A DNA stretch of 64,000 bases from Morinoia aosen (lineage: Eukaryota > Arthropoda > Malacostraca > Amphipoda > Talitridae). Made by a program: the position numbers and the translations under genes. The first letter of the stretch is position 1. Each line of letters starts with the position of its first letter. Shown one piece after another: positions 1 through 12,500 of this stretch. The stretch covers positions 44,475,757 through 44,539,756 of the forward strand of contig CM059562.1 of assembly GCA_030386875.1 (NCBI GenBank). Reading direction: 5' to 3'. The notes under the pieces were generated by a model, which was not told the DNA's origin, ran no database searches, and worked only from the letters and a program-made list of their open reading frames with translations.

Positions 1-1640
1 CTAATTTCTAATAAAAATCCTCTCATTACTATATCAAACTTTAACCGTGGACGAGATATGTATCTCTTGTGGATGTATTATATCTACTGAAATGTATATC
101 TATTTCTTCTGCGAGTAAGAAAGTTAGTTCACTAATACTTCAAAATGTCACCTGCTATAAAAATGGGGTAGGATAAAAATGGGGTAGGAAGAGCGAGCCC
201 GAATAATGGCAGCAAGTCTGCGTAGCATATAGTTTTCCTGTCTCCTCAAAAGCATTTAATTTATTTAAAATAACTCTTCCACAAACTGATCTCGTAGTGC
301 CTTCTTGGTACTGACGTGCGTGGACGATTTTTTCGACTTCTAACTTGTCGCTCTAGGTGAAGAATTTTTTCTGTTTGTACAAATTTGTCGGAAAAAAAGT
401 CTCCAGTGGCCTTTCTAAATGTGGGATATATCATGAACGACCGTCATGCCAATTGATGAGTACTAGTCCGATTTACCAAGTAGTGGTCATTCAGCAACGT
501 GTTTTTATTCATTCAGGGGTTGTATAAATAACCAGACCTGATAATTTATTAACTCAGTGCTTCTTAGCTAGTTCAGTTGAACGGATACCTCAACTAAAGG
601 ACCTATTTCTGTTTAGCTGAAACACCCTCAGAAAGCGACGCTCTCCTCTTGTATCGCTCCGTGCACACAGGCTTCGTTGAAAGCTTTATAAGATCTTCGA
701 TGAACACGACTTCAAGCATTATTGCTATAGAGACAGAATGGTGATTCGTCTGACAACTGACACTTTCCTGCACTTCTACAGTTTAAAGTGCTTTGGCCCA
801 GTTTAAACGAGTGGTCTTGTGAGTAGGAGTCAATATAGGTCGTTTCCGAACCACTAAGATCCACATAACAATTTTCATAGAGACCTCTATGAAGAGATCA
901 TTCAGGAACAGCAGACGAAGGACTGTCATTGACGCTTTGCAGTACATGGTTCCATCTTTGATGCAAAGCGATTCCGGTCAATAATGCAGACACAAGGCGG
1001 CGGTCCCCATCGTTTAAAATTTTTTTGCAACCACAATTTCGTCTAGAATTACCGTATGTATTTTATTATTTCTATTGTTGGTAGACCCGCTTAACAGTCC
1101 AGCCTGAAACACTAAGGAATTCCGCTATTTTCTTCACTAGGTTTCTAGCCCAACCAAACACAGCAGCCCCTTTTTACCATTCGGAAACGTTTTGCTTTTG
1201 TCCCATCGTTGTGGAACAACTAAGAAACAAGTTTATACATTACCGGCTTTGAATAAAGGCTGATGCTATTAAGTACTCGTATTTAATTTAAACTTCAGTT
1301 ACAGCTTTGAACAGCAATTGGTGAACGTAGCTTCAGCTCGTAAAACATATGACTTTTTTTCTCCGGATACCTAGTAGGTAAAAAGATATTACAAATTCAT
1401 GGATAGGAAATCGTAGAAAAAGTGCTGCTGGTAAACAAGTAGTATAAATATTTTTCTTGCTCTCTCTTTAGACTCAGCAGGTTGAAATAAGTCTGCAGGT
1501 GAAAATGATGATTTATTCATAAGTGTTGAACATGCCACTGTTAGTCGAGATTGGATGTTGATTCATCGCTTAGTCCCCTTTGTTTTACAAAATAGGCAGT
1601 GGCTTTAGGTTAGTTAGGTTTGGATATCGTATGCTATGAG
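1..1640. other. Non-coding DNA upstream of phosphatase exons
   Basis: AT-rich DNA with no open frame or splice-bounded exon I can support. It is probably intron of the phosphatase gene, since the first visible exon starts mid-codon. Confidence 0.4.
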
Positions 1641-1645
1641 GACTG

Positions 1646-2012
1646 GTTCCCCTCTGGTGACATTGTTATGTTAGTTTTGCTGTAGAACGCCTTTCCAGAC
1701 GCTCTCAGGGTGAAGTTGCGAGGTCCCGAACTGAAGGTCAGATAGGCCTTCCTTTTGTTAAAATGGAATAGTTTCGTTTTGGTAGGGATTACTCTTTTCA
1801 GTTCACTGTTTATTTTTAGCAAATATTAGTTTCATTTTCAACATCTTTCTTCTTTCATGAGTTTCTCAAACTTGCCGTTTCCATACGCAGGGTGTGGGGA
1901 CGCACCCGATATCCCGTTCCCATAAATCCATAATGAGCTGGGCCTTTCTCCTTCCTCACATGGAAAACCTTTGCTGTGGTTAGGGGCTTAAACTAATTTA
2001 TAAGCTAATCTG
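1646..2012 (+). repeat. SINE-like family, copy 1 (diverged)
   Basis: A diverged full-length copy. It keeps the internal box gaggtcccgaactgaagg, the T-rich middle and the end gtggttaggggcttaaac, then a TCTAATC-like tail. The family reads, sense strand: CCCCTCAGGGG head, ATACAACTATTGTATC palindrome, GGGAATTAGCGCTCCCAGGGG, GAGGGCCCGAGCTAAAGG, GTAATAAAATAGG, T-rich centre with GGTTCACTGCTGTCCTG, CTAAATGGTGCCTTC, and GGTTAAGGGAGGCTAAAACT before a simple-repeat tail. Confidence 0.75.
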
Positions 2013-5000
2013 ACCGGAGGCGACCTCTAAACACCGTGCTTAAATCAATGTTTTCAGGTACAACGGTTTTGCCCATAACAAATTCGACTATTCCTATTGA
2101 AATACCTTATTCAAACTCATTCATCATTAGGAAATTAATTATTTAATTGGCACAGAATTTCTTAAGTTAGACTTTGGTCAATAAGCTGATGCTCACTTTG
2201 CGGTAAAAATGCAGAAAAAAGGCTAGAATCTAACTGGTTTCTGATCTCAAACAGACCAGCTTACCTTTATTACCTACAAGTGTACATAGCCTGTCAAAAA
2301 TGACGGGATTTGATAACATTCGATAAAGCACACTAATCACGTAATCATGTCGTATCACAGATACGGTCATTAAGCACATTCCCCTTAGTAGGAATATTCC
2401 CCTACGTAAATCCTTAAGAGCGTGTCAGAGAGACGGACCAAGAAAGCAACAACGTGTATTATATAGTGGATACCTTCATACCGTTTGATGCTATCCTAAT
2501 AAATTCTCCGGCCGGCCTTGATTGCAGCGCTTTCGCTGAATTTCGGCGACAAACCAAAAAGCCACCATCCAGCCAATTGTGATTTGAGTAACTCGCAAAA
2601 ATTGGGCGGAGTCAGTTACTTTCACTGAAGGTGTCCAAAAATAGCAGTGAGAGTACTAGCCTGACACAGCCGTGTGGGAGCACGCTCAATAGACCACATT
2701 CCGTAAATGGTGTGTTCGAGCTAACAATCTGGGAGCCCTAGTCGGCATCCATGTCGCGAAATTCTCAAGCTCATAGGGCCCGATTTTGCCAGGATCTAGA
2801 AATTGTTGTTGGCCATGAGTTTTGAAATAGATAAGGTAGGTTAAGTTAGCTAAATTTCTTACGAGTAGATATACAGAATTCAATTTATTAAGTGGGCGGG
2901 GTTTTACCACTCTAGCTCAAAGAGTTCGATGATCGTGCTCGTAGCTCCAGTTTGACATTGTGCGAGACAAGTTTGTCTTGGTCGCAATCTGGAAAACGTG
3001 GCCCAAAGATTTCTTCTGATCCTTAGTCTGACACTTGAGTAAAATCAGCTAGAGGCCACAGCTTACGTGAGTTTTGCGTCAATGTCCAAAAAAATCACAT
3101 GTGAACACTGGTCTGATACTCAGGTAGAACGAAGTAGAGGCAGTGACGACTTGAGATGTGGAGCGGTGTCTAAAAACGGCAGAGGAGCACTGATATACAT
3201 TATTACTCCATGAATATAGGTAGAAATAAACCAAGTCTAAAAATGCGTGGTCGGAGCTGTAACCTCCAGAGAGTCAGTCGGTTGAGGCAAAGTGGCTCAA
3301 CATCACAAAGCAGTGTTGCCTCATACTATGGTATTGCCCCAAGTTATTTCAGGACCGTATTCTTGAAAATTATTTACAGAGACATATCGGTTGAAGATAT
3401 TTTTTTTCTTGTTTATTTAAGAGGACTTCATTTGAAAGAGTCTACTAGTTAATGATATGGTTGGCTTTTAGTATAACTAAGGAAAATTACTAATATCTGA
3501 TCGGCGTTCGATCCCCTTCTATTACCGTTTGTGTTATCCATTCCAATCCAAGTAGCAATTGCATATTCGGTAAGCATTAGCTAACAGGTGTGAGGCAGAC
3601 CCTTCGTGTGTAGTTTTATTAGTTGAAAAATGAATGATAACACAACGGGTGTCGACTTGATTTCAGTTATTTAATGCTTGTAATCAACAAATTAGCTCCT
3701 AATATCCTTCACTCCTACTGAATGTTATATGGAAACAACGGACAACCGAGTGAGAATTTCGCGACTGGTGCAGCTGAAGAACTTGCCATTTAACCAATGC
3801 TTATTAGGCTACATTATTTCAATCATTTTTATGATTCTAACAAAATGTATTTAATTTACTCGGTTTTTAACTGATATTTGTTATTTTAACTCTGTTCTTC
3901 ATCTCTATTCGATAGCTGTATAATTAATAGTTTTCAGTTATTCCCTTATCTTTTTTATTTTGTGGATACTGTCGGGGTGCTCATTGCAAACTGCTGTTCC
4001 TTTTTTCTTAATGTACTGAAGAGTGAAGACGGAAGGTGGTAAAGTGAATAATAAGAAGAATATATTAAAAATATATTAAAAAACCCAAGTGGATTGAAGA
4101 AAATTTCTCTTTGAAAACTTGAAAGTTACGACTTGCTCAAATACTTGGGAGAATTTTTCAGTTCAATTCTTTATAACCCCATTACTTGTGTTGCATTTTT
4201 CTCTCATTTAAATTTCTTCTATTAGCTTCCCGTACAGTTTCGTTTTGCTCTACTCTCCCTAACTCGCAATGTCCATTTTATTAGCGTAAACTTTCTCTCT
4301 TCAGTTTCATCTTGCACTTGGTGCTATCCATGCAATCACCTTTCTGCCCGGTCACGAAGATCGGGTCACCCTTTCTTCCAGCTCTATATTGTAGCGCTCA
4401 CTTTCTAGTGTCAGCCCGCTCTTCTGTTCCATTGTTGGATGACTGAGAACATTTTATTACCTTAGCTTGTGGTGTTACCTATTCAGTTCTATTTATGTAA
4501 AGCTCCAGTTTCTTTGCCTGCTATATGATCACATGGCTTCTTGCTTTTGGAATAGGTTCTGCTGTCGCCGTTTCTGTCAATCCTTTCCTTGTGTTTTTAT
4601 TAGAAGGTTCCACTTCTGTTTATATATACTTAGTTGTGTAAGAGCTGGTAATGAAATGCACAAATATAAATGGAGATAAGCTTTAAAGTATTCTGCACGA
4701 TGTAGGATGCCTTGGACTCCTGAGTACCAGTGAGCTCAACTGAGATGTATAATTAGCAGAATGAACTCTCGTAATGCTGCAATCGCTTTAGTAAAAAGTT
4801 TGATAGTTTTTATCCTGGTTAATATTACTTCTGATATTCTTCTACACACACATAAACATCGAAAATCCAGTTAAGACTTTTTCTTTAGCTAATTGCCAAA
4901 AGGGTAGCGAGTCAAGAAAACATGCATATTTCGTACATTGTGAATTATTGTATGATGTGGATTTTGAAAGTGAAAAAGTTTATTATTCAATAAGGAGCGT

Positions 5001-6206
5001 GGTTTTCTAGATTGATTATTATTTAGTTGTATCCCAAGACCCAGTATATCGTTGCGATGCCATACGAACGCAATTTCTTGCTTGGCTTTGAAGTTTGGAA
5101 AATATGTTACCATGCACCGTCCCAAGATGCACTAAAGAAAAGATTGATGAGCTTCACTACTCTGTGATTGCTCTGTAAGTGTTGGTCTGATTTTTAGTTA
5201 ATCTCGAAGTCCTTCACAGGTTTGTGCAGAAATCAATGCAACAACCTTTGTTTCAAAGTTAATATTTGGGAACTACTGTTTTTTCATAGAAAGTGAAAAG
5301 GAGTCACCTATAAGGCTCCTGGATTAACTTCTCTTAATTTACTAAAATATTTGTAAATACTAGTTAGCCGCAACTCTGATAAAGTGGATTTGTCTGCTTT
5401 GTAAATTGTTTTGAACTGGTTTAATAGTTAAATATTTGTTTCAAAGTAATGAAATGTTAACAATTTTTCTTTCCTTATTTTTGTGGGGATCGTAATGTTT
5501 CATAGTTATTAGCGATCAAATTCTGTGTTTGCGCTTCAAATAAAAGCTCATTGTATGGTTATTTTGTTTATTTTTTGATTTGCTGGGGTAATTTTCATCA
5601 AGTATGTTTTAACATGTATTTTCTTTGTTGAATTTTTCACTTGAATTCACTAATGACTTCTATGCCATGATCAGGACTAGGGTGGTCTGAAATTCATGCG
5701 ATACTGCCTGTCTAACTTGAAGCAATCTTTGTGTGTTATGAGTGAAAAATTTTCTAAATAAAAATAATAATTAAGCCCATTATCTTTCCAAAATTATAAT
5801 AGTACTCTTAATTTGAGTGTTATGTTTTATATTGACTTTGAAGCTCAGAATTAGATGTACAATACAACAGATATAATGGTAAAATTTTCCTCCAGTGATG
5901 TATTTTGTCTACTGTGATATAGACCTAATTGTTGCTGTCTAATTCTTTGTTGAACATAGTAACAGGCTACGAAAAATGAAGGTAACATATTCAAATGAAG
6001 GTAATGCGTTAGTTCGGAATCTAGTTGGGAGGAAAGCCGAAATTTATGATGACTAATTTTTGTCTCACTAACGCTGAAAGTATTACGGATTTCTTGTTTT
6101 ATTTATTGTGTCTCAAACTTTTTAGTTTTAGCTGTGGTGTTTTCTGTGCATTTGAACGCTAAATTTCCATTTTTAACGTCTGTGATATAATTTCCTCCAA
6201 ATGCAG
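2013..6206. other. Non-coding DNA, probable phosphatase intron
   Basis: No exon is supported. At 2630-3200 there are loosely repeated phrases such as gtgtccaaaaatagcag (2631), atgtccaaaaaaatcac (3083) and gtgtctaaaaacggcag (3168). These suggest an old tandem or dispersed repeat, but alignment would be needed. The rest is unremarkable AT-rich sequence. Confidence 0.4.
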
Positions 6207-6541
6207 AACCAATGAACGGTACTTGGTGTTGGGAGACAACAAAACTGTGGGCGGCAACTGGTCTGAAGGGTGCGGTGCATGCATGAGATATTCCGCGCCG
6301 CCGTCCCCTGCCACCACGGCTCGGCCTTCCACCGTGCCTACGACGACTCTACTCGAGGCCCTCAGCACCAGCAGCGACCCCACCTCGACTGCCACGCTCC
6401 CTGCGTCTCTGCTGAGTGAGGCGCCGCAGCCACCGCCACATGGTCTCGTGCGACGGTCACCCAACACGGACCTCCTCCCGCCTGTGGTCGATGGTGCGCT
6501 CTCACCTGCTCACAATTATTCCGGGTTCCTCATACTCTCAG
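6207..6541 (+). CDS. Ptp69D: Phosphatase exon: membrane-proximal ectodomain
   Basis: The acceptor is ...aaatgcag at 6206 and the donor is ...CTCTCAG/gtgagag after 6541. The first base completes a codon from an exon outside the window. It starts TNERYLVLGDN and ends SPAHNYSGFLIL. The middle is rich in Ser, Thr, Pro and Ala, like a flexible, probably glycosylated stalk. NYS is an N-glycosylation sequon. GC content is far above the flanking DNA, which fits a coding exon. No FN3 core motif is clear, so this is the segment between the last FN3 domain and the membrane. Confidence 0.75.
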
Positions 6542-9500
6542 GTGAGAGCGGCTCTCGAGGTTATTCTCGTGCTTTTTGTATATGTTTGTTGGATTTCTCA
6601 ACACTAAAACCAATCAATAGGTGAAATTTAGTTGATTGCACAAATTTTTTGTCAAATATTTGGTGCGTCTCAGTTGTTGAAATTTATGCGTCGTTAAGTA
6701 ACTTCATCCCTAGGTTCTGTCCCTTCGATTAATTTTAATGTAATCCCTCCCGCGGCATACAACTATTGTATCCCCCTGGGGGATACAATTTCCCAGAAGG
6801 AAAATGTGTGAGGGCCTGAGCTGAAAGTTAGGTAGGCTTTCTTTTTGTTGAAATAAAATGTTACATTTCAATACTTCATTCCATTCTATTGTTGAAAAAG
6901 ATACCAATGTCTTCAATGTAGATCACAAAGATACTGGCTTTGAAGAATTGTGTTTGATAGTATGAGGCATTTCCTTCAAGAATTGTTGCTTCTTTGGAAA
7001 CAATACTGGTATAACTGGAAAATTTGTTTCTACATTTCATTTCCCGTGCGATAATTTCTTTCCCTTGAAAAAATCAGGCTCATTAAAGATTGGGATACTA
7101 GATTGATCAATGAAAAACATATAATCGTCGTTAAAATTGAAGATAGAGTATTTTTCTTGACGCAGTCGTATGTCTTACACAGTACAGTCTTTTGAAATTT
7201 ACTTCTTTGTGCACAAATACCATAAATACCGTGATTGAAGAGTCAATTTTGTTTCAATAAAAATGATGACCTTATAGATGGTGTTGGTATTCGACGTGCT
7301 TTTTGTGATCAGTAAAAAGAAAATGCTGGATAAACCTTCAGGTTTGAGCAATCAGCTGAGCAAAAGTGCAGATATTTTCACGTACTGATGTAATGTTGAG
7401 TATTTACACTCTGTTTTGTATCTTTACTTGCTGCAATTAACGTTTACTCATGATATCTTGTTAAAATTATTTACGGTATGATATTAGTGAGCTTTTGACA
7501 AATTCTTTGATACAATACTTTCATACTTTTGTTGAAAGTCATTCCTTCTGTTATTTTTTAGACTTACCATTTCTTCAGGTGAAATTGTTTAACTTGTTTT
7601 CAGGCATTAGTTATTTACACTGTTGCTACGAAAGCCACAATATTGTAAATTTTGGCCCAAATCTGTACCAAAATTTTTGGACGAAATTATAGTAAAACCA
7701 TTACAGACTAATGTTGAAGCACATCCCGTGTTGGTCGTGATGGTACGGTTGCTGGACACATGCTTGCTCAACCATGCATCTTCTATTTCACTGCCTGTTA
7801 GTTTGTGCTTGTTTTCATGGTCTGAAAAAGAAAGTAATTAATTATGATTGTAATATTAAGCTGTAAACCTTATAAAGTCCCTTAAGATAGGCCTCACTAG
7901 CCTGGCTAATATCTATTGTGGCTGGTGTGCTGTTTCTTCAAGTTCTTGTGTCGGACCTATGGCTTGCGGAACGCTGATTATGAGAATTAATTGTAAATTT
8001 CATCATTAATATGTCTTTCATTATTTTTTCACCTATTAAGATGATGGGGAGATCAGAGCGGCAACGTGCCAGCTGCTAACTCCCGCTAGAACGCAAAGTT
8101 ATTGTTTCATTATTTACTATTTTATCCACTTAGTTATCGCACTTATTTCTTGTTCTTTCTTCTGCATTCTGTTCTCCGTAAAGAAATTTATTTCATTCAT
8201 TTCTCTTCTGTTCATTCTTCTGTTTCATTCTGTTCTCTTCTGCGTGAAGTCTTGCTTAATGGTCAAATCCTCTATTTTGAGGAATGTGTTTCAGTTCCTT
8301 ATAATAATCTTTGTTAGTTCATTGTATCAGGTTTTCTGACGTATTTCTACCAAAAAAAACTGGGACTTTGGGAAGGAAAATAGGCATCTTATAAAACTGT
8401 TCTTATTGCACTGCCTTTTGAGTAAGCAAATATCTATGTATATTAGTTCATTTCTCACGATATTTCAACTGATTTTCTATTTTTGGCTTATTTGCAGTGA
8501 ACTCTGGAAAAAGTGGCGTACTGCACCGATATTCTGAGTACTTCAACGTCGTGCACCCCGTCATGTCCGAGGCTCCGCCGAGCACCTCAACTTCGAGCAA
8601 CAGCGCGACGGACCTGACCAAGCAGCCCTACCTCTTGGTGGCGCTGTGCGTGCTCGCCGTGCTCATCATCATCACACTTGTGCTCTGTGCTGTCCTCATA
8701 TTCTACAAACGGCGCAACAAGCATCTCGAAGATGAACTCGTATATAGCGACACGACGCTGGGGTCAGACCTTATTATGCACTCTCTTGCGTGTCATGAAC
8801 TGTTAGTAACGTAGCTTGATATATCACGTCATTTTGTTGTGTATTAATCTGTGGTTAACTTGTGAATACAGTACGAAGAGTGTAACTGATGCATAAAACT
8901 GTGTAAGGGTTTTGTGTTATATTTGTACCGATTTATCTCCCATATTTTTTGTTTATAGTAATAAATACTGCATTATAATGTATTTCATTATGGCGTTGTG
9001 TTCATTTGAGCATAATTCATACTGGAATTTTGTTTCTTACAGACGAAAACTGTTTCGATCTTTGCGCAAATCTAATACACTTCTGTCTCAAAATTCCATT
9101 GAAGTCAAACCCATTGCAAAGGACGACCTTGTGATGGTTTACCTTGAGAACATCAAGGATTCCGAACTGGGATTCAGGCGAGAATACGAGGTAAGTGTTT
9201 CCTCTTTATTTTCTTTGTGTTCTTTTTACCGTTGATCTCAGTTACGTTCTGGAATAACTGCTTTGTTAATGAACTCGAGCTCTCAATCTTTCAAAGCTTA
9301 ATCCAGAGTGGTGCTGATCTGTAGTGTTTAGAGTGTTGCTGATCTATGGAAATTTGCTTTCGAAGGAGGAAAATGTGATGTCCGGAGTTCAGACTCGGGT
9401 AGATCTTTTTGTTGTGATAAAATATTTTTTGTCTTGTTGAAGCCATCTTTTTTCGGTTCACTGCTCTCCTGTTCTTCACCTCCGCTAACTTCCTCCTTCA

Positions 9501-12500
9501 ATTTTTATCTTGTTTTACATCCTTCCTTCTTAACTTACTGTTCCTGTGCGCAGAGGATCTTGTGTGGAAACACTCTTTGTGCAGAAATTCCGCTTTCCCT
9601 TAACGCCAAACTAAATGGTACCTTCATTTATCCTCTCTTAAGAACGCCTTCATTGAAGTTAGGGAGGCTTAAACTATCTGATATAGTCTGAGTGTGTTGT
9701 TGGTTATTCCATCATTATGTTCAACAGGATTTCCCTACGAAGTTCCGCTTTTGTTGTGTACAACTATTAAAACTCCATGCATTGCTTTTTTAAGGAACGC
9801 TCTTCAGACTTAATGCCTTGTTACAATTGAATAATTTGAGGAAACTGACGTGGTCTTTAAACTTGTTAGTTTAATGAGGACTGTATCTACTTATAATCTC
9901 AACATCATTGAGAATGCACTACTTGCTTTATGTCTGTGCAATGACGAAAGTTTCATTAAAATAAACTCACCTATCCTCGATTTTTATGCACATTTACGAG
10001 GTTGCTCAGTTACTAGTGCGCTCGAGCACTTGCCTTTCTTCGTCAATTGATCACGCCTTACCAACCAGTGACCGCGGCGACTACCATCAAATTTTTTTTT
10101 CGATTTTTGGGGTCGTTGAAAGTTTTTAGATGTTAAAGTTTATTGCAAATATTATGTAGAAGAGGTTTGTTAAAATTTATCTTCATTAAGCAATCTTTTA
10201 AACTTCTTAAGACTAAGGTTGGGATAACACTGCAAGGAGTAAGTAGTTTCACAGGCAGCCATAAATTTCAGGACTCAACTTGATGTCAATTATGGCAGGC
10301 TAGAGACTGGACTAGTACAGACGCTACCAATCAGTGACGAGACTACCTAAAGGGTTAACCTGGGCTGTGGAGTCTCGGCACTCTTGCTACAGTATAGTAC
10401 TGATCGTCAAATTACCCAAAAACGCTCAGTATAGAGCTTGCGCGGTACATAAGTTTGCGCAACGGGCCGTCAGTGAATGACTTCGTCGTTCACACTAGTA
10501 AATATATATATTCTTTAACCATCACCTTACTCCTTACTATTCATTTGTTGCCCAGGCTTTACCTGAGAAGCTGGTTGACCGGAGCACACGAGTGTCAGAG
10601 ATGCTGGAGAACTGCAGCAAGAACCGCTATCCTGATATCAAGGCGTATGACCAGACGCGTGTCAAGCTTAATGTTTCTGCAGCGCATCCTTCGGATTACA
10701 TAAATGCCAACTTTGTGCTCGGATACAAAGAGAGAAAAAAGTTCATTTGCGCTCAAGGTAAGTTTTAATATTAGGCTTAGATCGATTTCAATGCGAGTTT
10801 AATTATTATCGCAGAGTTTGAAAATTTTTTGAGATTAGATATTACGAGGGGCTATTTATCATAATTGTATTTATTAGATATCACGAGTGATGTGATGTTA
10901 TTATGATATTTATTAGATATCACGAGGGATTTGATCATGATTTTTGTCACATTTCACATGAGATGTCATCGTGATATTTGTAACGATTTCGTGGGATTCT
11001 GTCATGATATTTACTAAACATTAAAAAGTATGCTGTGATACTTATTATATATTGCATGAGATACTATCGTGATGTTTATCAGATATTACGTGGGATACTA
11101 TCATATTTATTATGCAAATATGGCCTGTTCTCGTGATATTTGTTATATATTACACGGGATGCTATCATGATATTTATAAAGATGGACTGCATGAGGTCCT
11201 CGTTATTCACTCGTAACATAGCACTTGTGTATAAAAAGGATTTGTTGGCATGATGTCAACTTTCTTAGAACACAGCGTCATTATTTTCTTTTTAAATTTA
11301 CGTTAACTGTGAACTTAACAATATAGTATAAAGTTTCCCTACACAGGGTTTACTAATATGAGATAGTAATTTGTTTTTGAACATTTACTGTATAATCAGA
11401 GGTATGGGTCTTAAATAGTACTTTAGTGATATAGTAATTTGGGTCCCGTAAACTGGTACGCGTCGTTGCACGGTAACACTCGTAGATTATGTGTGGTACT
11501 TGAGCATTAAATCATTTGCCACTTGGTGTGTGTGTGTGTGTGGTAGTACTCTGTAGTATATTGCTGATTAGTCGATTTGTAAGGAATCTCTCTTGCCTAG
11601 TCATCGTTCAAGTGCCTAGATACTACCTGAAAAATTACAACAGTGCTGGCAGTCTCTGTAATTTTTCAAATGGGAATATGACTGGCTATGAAAGTGCTCA
11701 CTAATAACAAATTAATTGGTTTAGTTACTGTGCTAAGCTATGGCTAAATATTTTGTGCTTAAAATGATTCATTCTTACATTTCGTGGTCAATTCAGCTAT
11801 TGGTTGACGTTAATATCTTCAGGGAGTTTCGGAGATGCTCAGTTTTTGTTACTAGTTGCATTAGATGTTTCCCATATGAAAGTATGGTTTCTTACTCTCA
11901 AACGAAAGTTAAATTCCGCGTCAAACATTGACAACATTGAAGTTGAATAATTATTCACGGAGTTAGAAACATTGTAGCTGAGAGTACACAGTTTTGTAGG
12001 TCTCCCTGTATTTTTCATGTATCTTGCTTGTGCAAAGAAAGTGATGATTTGAGTGGAATTATTTATCTTTTGTCTTGAAACTAAGCTTCAAATTTATAGG
12101 TGGATGTTAATCGAGAAAAGATCTAAGTGGGTGAATCTCGGCCAAACCAAATCTTGGTTTTTATCTTGAAAAAATTAACATAATTTCCACTCTTTTTTTC
12201 ACAAAAAAATGGTTCATGCGCTAATGAGAGATCCGGTGTCCGATGGCGTCTTGTATACAATAGTTGAATAATATATAATTTAACAAATGGTACCTACCAC
12301 ATTACCGTTATCTCTGAAGAGATTTTTACTATAATAAAAACCTAAATTAAAGAAGCGACTATACTCGCTTATTTTTGAGTCAAAACTGATCTTTATCACG
12401 CAGTTTCAGACTGAAATATAGCTATCACGTTTGCAGACAGAAACATGCAGTAAATCGCTTGAGAAGGTATTCATTAAATACATGCATATCTTATCTGGAC

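Noticed and set aside
2630-3200. Tandem repeat built on gtgtccaaaaa phrases
   Set aside because: Only short similar strings with irregular spacing are visible; not enough to call without alignment.
6416-6607. Second open frame overlapping the first phosphatase exon
   Set aside because: It is a by-product of GC-rich coding sequence read in another frame and runs past the splice donor.
8763-8814. Extension of the transmembrane exon to a stop at about 8814
   Set aside because: It would end the receptor before its phosphatase domains; the GT at 8763 gives the only phase that fits the next exon. A truncated isoform cannot be excluded.
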